DNA from: Tritrichomonas musculus | Taxonomy: Eukaryota; Parabasalia; Tritrichomonadida; Tritrichomonadidae | Length of the DNA stretch: 64,000 nt | Reading direction: 5' to 3' | Assembly (NCBI GenBank): GCA_039105265.1 | Contig: JAPFFF010000002.1 | Coordinates: 4,216,001-4,280,000, forward strand | Shown here: in pieces, positions 30,024 to 40,707 of the stretch | Numbering within the stretch: position 1 is the stretch's first letter | Layout of the letters: every line of letters begins with the position of its first letter | The notes under the pieces: model-generated | Told to the model about the DNA's origin: nothing | Databases searched by the model: none | The model's input: the letters and a program-made list of their open reading frames with translations, nothing else | Program-made: the position numbers and the translations under genes

Positions 30024-32288
30024 TTAAGATTCAGCTTGCATAACAATATCAATGAACACTCTCTCTAATGTTGACATTGAGCAAGTAAAATATGTATATC
30101 CAACATTTTTATCTTTGTTATTATTCAAAATCAAAAAAACTTCAGATAATTGAATTGATGTCGAAGGAATATTATAAGTGACAGAAGCAAACCTCTTTCC
30201 CGCAATTTCACAACCAGGGAAAGCTTTTATCATGAATTCATTTACCTTCTCTCTGCAAGACTCGTCTTCACTTTCTAATCCGAGATCAACTTTCCATGTC
30301 TTTCCATACTTTTCAGACAAATGTTGATGAGTACCAAAAGCATGAATTCTACCGGTTAACATGATACAAATTCTGTTGCATAATTTTTCTGCTTCACTTA
30401 ATAAGTGAGTACAAAGTAGAATTGTTCTTCCATGAGCTTTTTGTTCAATCAATTCTTGGGCTTGAATTCGTGCAACAGGATCGAGTGACGCAGTTGGTTC
30501 GTCCAAAAATATAATTGGTGAATTTCCAAGAAATGCAAGAGCTATACTTAATTTCCTAGCATTTCCACCTGAAAGTTGTTTAACAAGTTTATGTCGGCTT
30601 GGTCCAAGGTTCATTAAATCTTCATATTCAGTAACTTCTTTCTTCAAATCGTCATGTTCATATCCTTTCAGCATTCCATAAAGTTTAAAGTGTTGTTTTG
30701 GCGTTAAATCAGGAAATAGATGATTATCAAATTGTGGGCAGATACTAACAAACTCTTCCGCTTTAGAAGGTTCATCAATATTATGATTAAATAGAAGAAC
30801 TTTTCCGCTGGTCAATGTCGTTCTGCCGGTAATAACAGACATTAATGTAGTCTTTCCTGCTCCATTTGCACCTAAAACGCCGAATATTTCTCCTGTTTTG
30901 ACATACAATGAAACATTATTAACAGCTCGAAACAGATTTCCAGTTGAATCAACATAACTTTTTACTAGATTTTTGACAACAATAGCTTGATCGTCAAATT
31001 CTCCAGATAAAACTTCGCTTTCTAATTGAGCAACATCATCATCTAATTGTGTGTCTTGAATTTCATTATCACTAACGTCTTTTCCTTTTGATTTTGACTT
31101 GATTTTATAGATTATATATCCGACAATGGCAAAAATAATTCCCATACCTATTTCAATTGCATATAATATTACAAAGTTGCCTGTCCAAACATCATGAGCA
31201 GTTAATGGTTTTCCAACAGCCCTTTTTGCTGCAATCCGAAGTCCATTTTGAATACAATATGGAGGTACAACTGAAATTGCTGTTGCTACTTCATCACTGA
31301 TAACATTATCAAAAACAAGAGTAACAATAAAGTATGGGATGAGGACAATCATTAAGATGACGTTTTGAAGAAAACCTGAAACTGAAAAAAGAGTATCGAA
31401 AAACAATGATAACATATAAACTAATGGGAGCATATGTAATGGTTGGAAAATGAATAAAAAGAAAATAGCTGACCAGTTATTCTTAATAATAGCATCTGTT
31501 CGAAAAGCTAACAAAATAAGCCAATTGATTATATTAATAATCTCGTATAAGCAAGTGTCAAAAACAAAATTGCCAAACCAATATATCCATAATCGAAGAC
31601 CACTCGTAAGCATTGAATGCAATCTATAATTTTCTCGATCTTCTACCGGTTTATGTGCAAATATTGAGCCAATATAGCAAGTGGCAACTGACATTAATAG
31701 CGGACCAAAATAACTCCATAATTCAGCACTCCTAAAGCCACTGTTTAAAGGTTCATATCGCATATTTATAGATGATTGTGGGTTCGTCATTTTATATAAT
31801 ATATCGAGTAAACGGCTAGTAACTTCTGCTTGATCTATTTCATATTTTTCAGCTGATGAATTGTAATATACTGTGCCAACTAACGCGAAAGGATTGAAAT
31901 AATCAACAGAAAGACCAAATGAGTATAATTTTTGATCACTTGTTGTGAAAAATCTATTTTCAAATTCTTCAAATGAATCGAAAACATCAGCGACTAAAGA
32001 TGATTGGCTCTGAATTAATGTATAAATTTGACTAAAGTCTGCTTGTGTTGATTTATTTCCATAAAAAGCAAATCTGCTTCCTTTTGAAGCAATGTTTTCC
32101 CATGTAAAATCTTGTGAATTTGATTTATTCCAACTCTTGAAGAGTAAAATTGAAAGAACGCCAGTAAAAATTGTAAAAAGTACACTAACAATTGCATATG
32201 CAAGGTAAAGTGAATATCCATGAATAAGCTCATACCATCGCTTTAAAAACACAACATTAAATTCAACTTGGAATCTAGATAAACCCAT
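30024..32288 (-). CDS. ABCA-type half transporter
   Basis: Protein of 754 aa. One N-terminal membrane helix (about 26-50) is followed by a 145-residue loop and about five more helices (196-390), the half-size ABCA plan. The nucleotide-binding domain has Walker A GANGAGKTT (K479), ABC signature LSGGNARKL (S573), Walker B IIFLDEPTASLDP (D596, E597) and the switch His in LLCTHLLSEAE, so it should hydrolyse ATP. ABCA proteins usually move lipids across membranes; the substrate here is unknown. Two halves would have to pair. The stop codon lies inside a genomic run of A (sense strand). The start at 32288 is a clear ATG. Confidence 0.9.
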   Translation of the reverse strand: MGLSRFQVEFNVVFLKRWYELIHGYSLYLAYAIVSVLFTIFTGVLSILLFKSWNKSNSQDFTWENIASKGSRFAFYGNKSTQADFSQIYTLIQSQSSLVADVFDSFEEFENRFFTTSDQKLYSFGLSVDYFNPFALVGTVYYNSSAEKYEIDQAEVTSRLLDILYKMTNPQSSINMRYEPLNSGFRSAELWSYFGPLLMSVATCYIGSIFAHKPVEDRENYRLHSMLTSGLRLWIYWFGNFVFDTCLYEIINIINWLILLAFRTDAIIKNNWSAIFFLFIFQPLHMLPLVYMLSLFFDTLFSVSGFLQNVILMIVLIPYFIVTLVFDNVISDEVATAISVVPPYCIQNGLRIAAKRAVGKPLTAHDVWTGNFVILYAIEIGMGIIFAIVGYIIYKIKSKSKGKDVSDNEIQDTQLDDDVAQLESEVLSGEFDDQAIVVKNLVKSYVDSTGNLFRAVNNVSLYVKTGEIFGVLGANGAGKTTLMSVITGRTTLTSGKVLLFNHNIDEPSKAEEFVSICPQFDNHLFPDLTPKQHFKLYGMLKGYEHDDLKKEVTEYEDLMNLGPSRHKLVKQLSGGNARKLSIALAFLGNSPIIFLDEPTASLDPVARIQAQELIEQKAHGRTILLCTHLLSEAEKLCNRICIMLTGRIHAFGTHQHLSEKYGKTWKVDLGLESEDESCREKVNEFMIKAFPGCEIAGKRFASVTYNIPSTSIQLSEVFLILNNNKDKNVGYTYFTCSMSTLERVFIDIVMQAES

Positions 32289-32504
32289 TTCTTAAAATCA
32301 AAATACCGAACTTATTTCAAAAAGCTATATCTGTAATTGAAAAAAATAAAAAAATTGAATGTACCGAACTTATATTTGAATAAAAAAAAATTGGATTTAT
32401 TTACATCAAGCATTTTCCTTTATTCAAAACAATACTTATAATATATTATGCATAATAAATATAAGACAATAATATCGGTTAATACAGAAATCCTTACAAC
32501 CATT

Positions 32505-33527
32505 TTATTCAAAAATTTTGTAGTTCTCCGCATTTTGTTTTCTATTATGGATAGCTGGTATTGGTCGGCTTATTTGATTATGAGATTCTCTTCTTTGTCC
32601 ATGATTATCGATTTGATTATTTGAGCCTCTTCTTTTATCACGAGCTTCGATTTGATTTTGAGAGCCTCTTCGTTGGCTGTTAGCTTGCATAATACCATTT
32701 TCAAATTCTTCATATTTTTGCTGCAGTGTTTTTTCATCGAAAGAATATTTTTCAAAAGCTAAATAATAATTATCAATTTTCCTGGTAACATGTCGATTCA
32801 TTTCTGGAAAATCTATAATATCTTCATCATTTTTTGCGCCAGAATTTGATCGCGTCCTTCTTATTAAATTTGTAATTGTAAATCTAGATTCTTGTGAATT
32901 TGACTTATTTTCCTCAGGAACAAGAGGTTGCAGATGATTATCATCAAGAGATTGTATTTTGATTGAATTTTGATTATCATCATTATTATTATTGTTATTA
33001 TTAGTATTTGAAGTAGATAAGTTTTGAGATTGCTGTTGATTGCTTGGGAAAAATGGCTTGATACTTCTCCATCGTGGATAAATGGCCATTTCACCTTTTG
33101 GGCACCCAAAAGGTGTGAAAATTTGGTTTGTAGGTATGCTACTAACAAAATGTACATCGATGAGAGCTACAGCTGGCGCAAGGGATGGAACCATCGGTTT
33201 TAATGGAAAGAATTCTGAAACGTACGAATCAATATTGAACCAAGATGATGATAAGATTGTTCTTTGAATTTCCATTTCTTCAGGTTCCATGTTCAGTAAT
33301 CTAACTATTATTGAGCAAGGTGTCGAAGATGGATCAATTGGGAATTCCCATATTTTATCTGATTCAATAGCAGATTGATATTTATTATTGGAATCAGGTG
33401 TAATACGGCAAAATGAAAAAGTATCTGATGGCTCCTGGCCTAATAGAGAAATCTGGATAGCCTTCATTACTGAATTGTTTTCAATAGGAATTCCAGAAAT
33501 TTTGGTAGCGCGTATATATAGAGTCAT
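32505..33527 (-). CDS. C2-like N-terminal domain protein with C-terminal RRxS repeats
   Basis: Protein of 340 aa. Residues 1-130 look like a beta-sandwich resembling a C2 domain (MTLYIRATKISGIPI start, WEFPID and LLNMEPEE strands), without an obvious calcium site. A Gln/Asn/Ser-rich linker covers about 165-215. The C terminus has three exact 13-residue repeats at about 285-323 centred on RRGSQNQI, RRGSNNQI and RRESHNQI. Each RRxS matches the consensus of cAMP-dependent kinase sites. I infer a membrane- or lipid-linked regulatory protein controlled by phosphorylation; neither part is proven. Confidence 0.5.
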   Translation of the reverse strand: MTLYIRATKISGIPIENNSVMKAIQISLLGQEPSDTFSFCRITPDSNNKYQSAIESDKIWEFPIDPSSTPCSIIVRLLNMEPEEMEIQRTILSSSWFNIDSYVSEFFPLKPMVPSLAPAVALIDVHFVSSIPTNQIFTPFGCPKGEMAIYPRWRSIKPFFPSNQQQSQNLSTSNTNNNNNNNDDNQNSIKIQSLDDNHLQPLVPEENKSNSQESRFTITNLIRRTRSNSGAKNDEDIIDFPEMNRHVTRKIDNYYLAFEKYSFDEKTLQQKYEEFENGIMQANSQRRGSQNQIEARDKRRGSNNQIDNHGQRRESHNQISRPIPAIHNRKQNAENYKIFE

Positions 33528-35645
33528 TTAAATATAACAGCAGATTAAAATATTGATTTACAGAATTGAGTGCTTAGCAAATAAAATTGTTTTATTTGAT
33601 ATGTTTTATATGTATAATTATAAATAACTAAAATAAATTTCTAATAATATTATAGAGAATCTCTAAAATTTTAAAGATAAAACAATTTTAAAAAAAATTT
33701 TACGATTAAATTTTGAAAGCAATTGGAAAAGGACACGATCAAAATCTGGACTTCAAATTCTGAAGTAACTCTTTGAAAAAATGAAATCAATAAAAGCAAA
33801 TTGATTTTACTTTAAACTAATTGTGTAATAGGGTTAATGATATAGAAGTGATTGTTGTTAGTTTAATTTTTGTGATTGATTGTTTTATTATTTGTAATTA
33901 TTGTCTATTAAAACATTTTTTTAGAATTTGTTTAACACTTTAATTAATGAAGATCTACCCAATTCAAGCTTCATATTTTTTGATTTGGAAGATTATTTAA
34001 TATGAAAAGAAATCAGATATTGTATAAGAATTAAGTATATTTTTGGCAATAAAAATGATAATTAATAAAAATTGCTTAGTCTTATAAATCATACAATAAT
34101 ATCATAGAGAAAAATTCAATATAAGTAACTCTTAAAATATAATTATCTTAAAGATTAAATTGGAGCTTTGATTTATTGTATTTTTTTATCTTTATTAGGT
34201 TAAAATGAGTTGAAATAATAAAAATTGTTCAGTGCATTATTCATACGTATGAATAATAAAACATAAAGCAGGAAAACAATTTTGTTATCCCTCAAAAAGT
34301 TAATAATCATTCAAAATTTTGTTAAAATAGAAATTGACTTCATTTAATTTCATAAATCAAAAACTTATTTTTTAAATTATTTTTATTTATCGATATGGCA
34401 AGTATTTAAATATAAAAGTGAAATTAGAAGTGGCGCTAATTGAGCAATTTTAAACTTCCCACATGTATCATTAAATTTTTTTTTTCACATCAACATTGGA
34501 ATTTAAATATAGTCTTTTTTAGGTTGGTGTTATCATTGGTTTGATATTTAATATTCAATTGTCATTTCAAAAAGACGCAAATGATTATTTAATATTCTAT
34601 ATTAAAAAAGCATGTTAATTTGATTTTCATATATAATTTGATGATTTTTGCATTTAATTTTCAAAACTATATTTAGAGATTTCAAAAAATCTAACTTAAT
34701 AATTGATTTGTAAATAAAAAAAAATTCATATTATCTAAATGTTAACTGAATAATATACATTTAATGACTTAATATTTTTATTTAAATTATTCAAAAAACT
34801 AAAAAGTTATGTACTTAATAATTATCTTAAATAAAAAAAAAAATACTTATATGTAATTACAAAGAATTTATAAAAAGCAATTGATTTTTTAAATACCAAT
34901 TTGGCATTAATACCTATTTGGGTTTCAATCGAAAGATTTTGAATTCATAATAAGATAATTTTCAAAACTTTCAAGTTCTATGAAAGTAATGCAATAATTA
35001 ATAAATAATTATTCTTTTTTATTAAATTTTAGACCTGGTTTAATTTCATTCTTAATTTTGAATCCAAAAACAAGACGAAATGTAAACCAAAGAATTAATG
35101 TAATTTTTCAATAATAATGAAAACTCAAATTTTATTTGAATTATATAAATTCAGGCTTATCTCTTTTATAAGTTTTTTATTTGATTGGAATATGGAAAGA
35201 TAAAATTGAGGAATAATTATTGATGCATTATTTAATATCGAATAATTATCTTTTCGATTTTTTTTTCTTAGACTATAAATTGGTGCACTTGTAGTTATCT
35301 GTTCTTTATATATATAACAAGAATTGGTATTAGTCATTGCTATTGATCTTTGTGAAATAATTACTGTAAGTTGAATCAACAATCTGTCCATGAAAATTTG
35401 ATATGAGTAAAACCAAAACATTTAACGATTTTGGATGCATAATTGCAATTATTATGTCCATTGCAATGACTAAATTTTGTATGAGACTAAAGAAATTTAA
35501 AAAAATTCTTTGAAAATTTATTTTATTTTTATACAGTTTTCAATGAATTAATTCAAAATTTTCAAGCGGTCCAATACAATTTGAATGGTCCAAGATATTT
35601 AATACACTTAATTAAGTGTATTTGGTTCACTTAATCTTTTTAACT
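33528..35645. other. Gene-poor AT-rich region
   Basis: More than 2 kb with no convincing gene. The longest open stretch (35125-35421, minus, 98 codons) is low complexity and has no recognised domain. No RNA gene or organised repeat was seen. Confidence 0.4.
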
Positions 35646-35652
35646 TCATTTT
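35646..35652 (+). promoter_or_regulatory. Initiator-like element of the Cys-rich gene
   Basis: TCATTTT with its A at 35648, 17 bases before the ATG at 35665. It fits the trichomonad initiator. Confidence 0.45.
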
Positions 35653-35664
35653 TTTTATATAAAA

Positions 35665-35925
35665 ATGGCCACGAAATCAACAAAAAGTATGTATGTTTGT
35701 GACGCATGCTTAGATAAATGCGCCTATTGTGGAACCGTTGAGAAAAACATGCATAATAATTGCAATTATGCATCCAGATGCAAAAACTGTGCTGATGCTT
35801 ACAAACCTACAACATGTGCCATTTGTGGTGGAAAACTTCAAAAGCAAGGTCATACTGTTCACCGCTGCACACATTGCACTAAGAACACTTCAAAATGCTT
35901 CAAGTGTGGAGCTCAACTGAAATAA
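35665..35925 (+). CDS. Small Cys-rich zinc-binding protein, CRIPT-like pattern
   Basis: Protein of 86 aa with 13 Cys, mostly in CxxC pairs (C12/C15, C19/C22, C39/C42, C51/C54, C68/C71, C78/C81). This indicates two or three zinc knuckles. The second half (TCAICGGKL ... HRCTHC ... KCFKCG) follows the order seen in CRIPT, a small conserved protein linked to the minor spliceosome and postsynaptic scaffolds. The N-terminal half does not match CRIPT well, so another zinc-ribbon family is possible. The ATG is fixed by the initiator 17 bases upstream. Confidence 0.6.
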   Translation: MATKSTKSMYVCDACLDKCAYCGTVEKNMHNNCNYASRCKNCADAYKPTTCAICGGKLQKQGHTVHRCTHCTKNTSKCFKCGAQLK

Positions 35926-37190
35926 ATTATTATTACATCCATTTGATTTATTGATTTTCTTAAATAAAAATGAAAAGTTTTTGAAGAGCTGACATTTTGC
36001 TATTATATTTATCAATTACTTTTCAATTTTAAAATGTATATATGATTAACATTAAATTTAAAAAAAAAAAAAAATCATAAACAAATTGAGAAATGATTGA
36101 ATGAATTATTAGCTATTAAAAGAAGAGCTCAATACATATAAAAATAATAATAAATAGTGTCATAAAATATTAACATACTTATTTGAAATATAACCAAAAT
36201 CGATACCATCATTTTTCCTTAGCATAAATTACATTCGTATTAGACAGAATAAATAGATTTCATTATATAATTTTAGTATTGCAATAATTTTTTGAAAAAT
36301 AAATATTTTTGCTAGAAACGATGATTAAAATTTGAATTTTGTTTTGTGTGATGAATTTAATTATATGAATAATACTAATTGCTGTCTATAAAGATAAATC
36401 CTCTTTTACTTGATTTTTTATAAAATTTAGTTGAAAATAAATGGATATCATTAATATTTATGCACGATCTATGTTTAATCTATATTTGATCATAATAATA
36501 AATAATATTGATTCATAATTCAGATAAAGTTGATTAATAATTTTTGACTCATAATTCAAATGTTGAATTTAAAAACAAGACATCAGAAATTGATTAGATT
36601 TTTGAATAATCATTGAATTTTCAATTTGCATTGAATTTTTTTTGAATGCAAAACAATTGAATTACTTGTTGAATGATAAATTAATAAATAGAAGTTTAAA
36701 AGCAGGAAGCCTAGAAATAATCTACTTTTCAATTGTTTGTCATCAGCTCTTTTTTTTAAAAAAAAAAAAGTATAATATTGATACTTTATTAATTTATCAA
36801 AATTAATAACTTGTGAAGATTAATGGTTTTTAAAAAATATAAATAATAATTTTTATCAATCTAGGTTATCAATGTTGTTCAATGAAAATTTTCAGATGAG
36901 AGATTGGAGGGAAAGTTGTGATAAAAGTTTTTACTTTATTGTAATAATTTCAAAATATGTAAATCATCCAAATGATTATGGAACTATTAAGAGAAAATAA
37001 AACATTATATTTAATACTAATTTTCAGAATTTTCAATTTCCAAAATTGTTGTAAATCATTTATCATGGTATAAGAGTTTATCACAAAGCAAATTAAGAAT
37101 AATTTTTGGAGAGAGAATTTATTTATAAAATAATCAAGATCTATTAATAATAAAAATCATCGTCTCATCACCGCTAAAAAATAATAAACA
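35926..37190. other. Gene-poor AT-rich region
   Basis: About 1.3 kb without a recognisable gene or RNA. It contains several A/T homopolymers, for example near 36060 and 36750. Confidence 0.4.
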
Positions 37191-38837
37191 TTATAATCTA
37201 GGATCAACTAAAGAAACATAAGAAATATTTGTTTTTGGAATTTGTTCATATGTCATAACTTTTGGTAAAAAGTGTCTAGCATATTCAAGCATTCTAACAT
37301 CATCTTGAGTGATTTTCATTTCTTTTTTTTTCTTTAAAGCTATTTTAGATTCTAGCATATTGTTGTTTTCAACAATAGTTCCAAGTTTAATCAGACGGTC
37401 CCAACCAACAATCAATCCAACGCAACTTTTACAGCAATCTCGAGTAAGACGAATAGATGTGTGATCATCATCATATCTAACAAGTATTTCAAAGTTTGAT
37501 TCTGGTTTCTTAATTGGTAAATCTGCGATGTTAACAATTTGAACTTGAGTTTTCATATTAATTGATTCCTTTTGAATAGATCCAAGTATATTCAAAAAGT
37601 GAGGTAGTTCTAGGCAAGATAAAACGAAAGACACTGTAGGTAATAGGCGCTTAAACCTTTCAATTATAAAAATATGTTGTTCTTTTTTGTTTTTCGCGTA
37701 TGGATTATAAAGATCAACATCGCATTCATCGAAATTATCCAATATATATGTAACTTCAGGAAGATTAAAAATACGTGCGATCTCTTTTGGAAAATTAAAA
37801 ATGAAATCGAGTGTTTCGAAGAATTTTGATTTATTATTTAATAGCATTTGTGCTTTTTCTGCCAATTTTGTCATACGAATGTCAGCATATTCAAATACTT
37901 TGTCGATTGCAACTCTCTTAGGAAATGTTGTAGAATTTTGGTTTGATGGTATTCCACAAAAGAATGATATGCACTTTTTCGTGAAAGGAGAAAAATTGGG
38001 AATTTGAACTTCTGCTTGCTTAAATGTTGCTCTTACAAATATTTTAAATATTTCGCTAATATTAGTAAAACTTTTTGAGGCATTTTTAAAATCTAAAAAG
38101 AAAAAGAAAGATTTTCTCCATTGTCCGTTCATTGACAATCTTTCTCCAATTTTAGCAACTAGAACAGCTAAAAATGTTGATTTCCCTGAGTATCGAGGTC
38201 CAACTATGCAATGTGCAAATTTCGATAAAGGATTTGTCATCTTTTCAAAAATTGTATTACAAAAGTTTTCCATTTCTTCTCTATATTTTAATTTCTGAAG
38301 CTCTTGGTGTGTCAAAATCATGTTTCGGAGAGCAGTTAGCCATTGAATCAGTTGACTTTTCTCAAGCTCAGTAAGTTTTTGATAAATGAAAACTTTTGTG
38401 TTTGCATCAAACTTTTTTAAATTTGTTGCTTTGCTAAAGATGCTTGAGCCTCCTAAGTCAAATTGTGATAATGCTAATAAAAGATCTTCAACCGATAGTT
38501 CAGGTATATTTTCATCAAAATATTCTTCATCATAATATTCTTCTTCTTCATCTGATCCTAACTGTATTTTTCTTTTTCTTCTATGAGTTCCAAACAAGAG
38601 ATCTTCATTACTGTATCCAAGATCCCGTTGTCTGCTTTTTCGTGGATCACCTTTTTTCATATCATTTAAATCATCCGAATTTTCATCGTGTTTACAACCT
38701 GGTGCCCATTTTAATTTGGAGGCGTCTCTAATTCGATAAGACTTTTTACGAACATGCATTTTTCCATTGATAAATTGATTTGTTCCTTCGCCAAATACTG
38801 CAACATAACAAGTGGGCTCATCATACATTATATTCAT
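37191..38837 (-). CDS. P-loop ATPase, possibly an ORC-like replication protein
   Basis: Protein of 548 aa. The N-terminal third is basic then acidic (Asp/Glu stretch near 95-110). The ATPase core has Walker A GPRYSGKST with K219 and Walker B YILDNFDE with D367, D370 and E371. A sensor-like segment follows, LSCLELPHFLNIL, similar in position to the Orc4/Orc5 strand that precedes a Leu-rich helix. The C-terminal part is basic and could contain a winged helix. The family is AAA+-like. Orc4 or Orc5 is my best guess because of the Walker B style and the position of the next strand, but the match is weak. An alternative ATG lies three codons in. The role would be loading the replicative helicase. 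Confidence 0.5.
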   Translation of the reverse strand: MNIMYDEPTCYVAVFGEGTNQFINGKMHVRKKSYRIRDASKLKWAPGCKHDENSDDLNDMKKGDPRKSRQRDLGYSNEDLLFGTHRRKRKIQLGSDEEEEYYDEEYFDENIPELSVEDLLLALSQFDLGGSSIFSKATNLKKFDANTKVFIYQKLTELEKSQLIQWLTALRNMILTHQELQKLKYREEMENFCNTIFEKMTNPLSKFAHCIVGPRYSGKSTFLAVLVAKIGERLSMNGQWRKSFFFFLDFKNASKSFTNISEIFKIFVRATFKQAEVQIPNFSPFTKKCISFFCGIPSNQNSTTFPKRVAIDKVFEYADIRMTKLAEKAQMLLNNKSKFFETLDFIFNFPKEIARIFNLPEVTYILDNFDECDVDLYNPYAKNKKEQHIFIIERFKRLLPTVSFVLSCLELPHFLNILGSIQKESINMKTQVQIVNIADLPIKKPESNFEILVRYDDDHTSIRLTRDCCKSCVGLIVGWDRLIKLGTIVENNNMLESKIALKKKKEMKITQDDVRMLEYARHFLPKVMTYEQIPKTNISYVSLVDPRL

Positions 38838-39386
38838 GGAGAAATTTTATGTTCTTTATCTTAACGTCATTTCTGGAAAACAAAATTCTGTAAAAATGAA
38901 TGTTGAAAAGCATAAAATTTATTAAACATCTTTTTTTAATGATTATAAGGAATTGGTTTTATTTTTTTTTTAATTTACATATTGTAAAAATACTGTTGGA
39001 TGTTTTAAAAGATATTCAAATAAAAACATTAAACTGCAAATATACTAATTTTTCGATTGTAACTATTATTATTGTGTTAATTATTAAATTATAATATTCA
39101 TGTTTGATTTATGATAGTATATTTATAAAATAATGGCTATTTATTTTGAATTTTAAAAGATATAAATGATTAACCACCAAATATTAAATTGATAAGTTAT
39201 CAATTTTACTTAACTTTTTTTATCAATCTATTGAATTTCATTTTCCCAAAACTAAAAATTTGTTTGAATGTAATAGATGATTATAGTATCGATCAAAGAA
39301 AAAATTGTTATAGATTAAAGGAGAGAAACGAAATTTTATTATTATATAAAATTCTATAATTTGAATATTAATAGAAAAATTGCGAT
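38838..39386. other. AT-rich intergenic DNA
   Basis: No gene seen. Confidence 0.4.
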
Positions 39387-40052
39387 TCACGCATTACGAA
39401 CATAATACTCTCCAAAAAACTCTATTGCTTTCAAATTAATTCTATATTTTCTTTCAATTTTTGGTGACATATTTTCAAGTTGAACAAATTTTATATATCG
39501 AAATCCATTTTTCATTTCTGGTTTTATTTCAGAATCTTCAATTATGAATGTATGTGTTGCCCGAGGGGTGTTTAAAAATGAGCAATTAGAAACTTTATGA
39601 ATAGGGTACCATTTATTTCGATCATTAGATCCCTCCAGCATCCAACTCTTCGGATGAGAACTTCCTCCACTTCGAATTGTGTATGCTGTAATAAATACTC
39701 TGTGATTTTCTTTATAATCGAAAAGAAGCCAGTTTTCTTCCTCTTTTGGGTTATAGCAAGCAAAATTCCAATAGCATTTATCGAGCAAATCTTTATATTC
39801 AATTAGATTTGTTAGAGGATATTCGGGGTGTGTTTTTGTTGGAGAGATAATTTCAAGAGTTCCATTACTTATCGGATTTTGTCCAGCGACATCACGTAAA
39901 TGAGCAATAATTCCTTCGAAAGGCTTTTGCTCACTTTCATATTTAGCTTCGAAATGGTCTTCTTTTGATGAAGTCATAAATATTTTATGTATAGAATAAT
40001 AAAATTGAGAGCGCTTTGAATTCATTAGCCACATTGGGTGAAAATTAATCAT
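39387..40052 (-). CDS. F5/8 type C (discoidin)-like domain protein
   Basis: Protein of 221 aa from ATG 40052; an in-frame TTG one codon upstream is not a likely start. Another candidate ATG at 39977 would remove the first 25 residues. Residues about 50-215 form a galactose-binding-like fold: WNFACYNPKEEENWLLFDY, then ITAYTIRSGG, HPKSWMLEGSNDRNKWY and IKFVQL strands. Trichomonads have many proteins with this module, often joined to BTB domains, and they are thought to bind carbohydrates or proteins. There is no signal peptide or membrane helix, so it is probably cytoplasmic. The module call is good; function is unknown. Confidence 0.7.
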   Translation of the reverse strand: MINFHPMWLMNSKRSQFYYSIHKIFMTSSKEDHFEAKYESEQKPFEGIIAHLRDVAGQNPISNGTLEIISPTKTHPEYPLTNLIEYKDLLDKCYWNFACYNPKEEENWLLFDYKENHRVFITAYTIRSGGSSHPKSWMLEGSNDRNKWYPIHKVSNCSFLNTPRATHTFIIEDSEIKPEMKNGFRYIKFVQLENMSPKIERKYRINLKAIEFFGEYYVRNA

Positions 40053-40707
40053 CAAAAAAAAAAAAGTTTTGTATCGTTACTCCATTATTTAATAGGTATT
40101 TTGAATTATTATATTATTCATTAATATATATTATTAATTTTAATAATATAAATATTATGAATAACTGCTTTTATTATATTTTAATCAGTGGAAAATAAAA
40201 AAAAAAATTGGCCATATTGGAAAAATTAAGCATTATTTTTATTTAATTGAATAATTTTGAAATGGTTAACTTTCAATTAATAAATAAACGTACCATTTGA
40301 GACTCACTCTCAATATTGATTTACAACATTCAAATCTTATGCTTTTATCTTTTTTAATTATTATGATAATACAATTATAATGGATATATTTCTCATAATA
40401 TTTATTAATTAATATATATATTAAGTTAATACTATGCAAACTGTTAAATTTAACGAAATATTTATGTTTTAAAATTTTCATATGTTTAAATATGCACCCA
40501 ATTATTCAAAGAACTTATTGAATTGATAACTCTAACGTATATAGAATTTTATGAATATCAAAAAACATTTTTATATCCAAAAAAAGCATATTTCATATTT
40601 ATTAAGCATTTTAAAAAGAAAGGAAAGATGAGCAAATAAGAAATAAAAAGATGATAGAAAAGAAAAAAGAAAATAAGATTGAGAATATTTATATATATAA
40701 AACAAAT
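40053..40707. other. AT-rich intergenic DNA
   Basis: No gene seen. An open minus-strand stretch at 40266-40481 is low complexity. Confidence 0.4.

Noticed and set aside
35125-35421. Open minus-strand stretch of 98 codons with an ATG
   Set aside because: Low-complexity composition, no domain, no initiator close to the ATG; likely chance in AT-rich DNA.
40266-40481. Open minus-strand stretch of 71 codons
   Set aside because: Low complexity, no family, no initiator.
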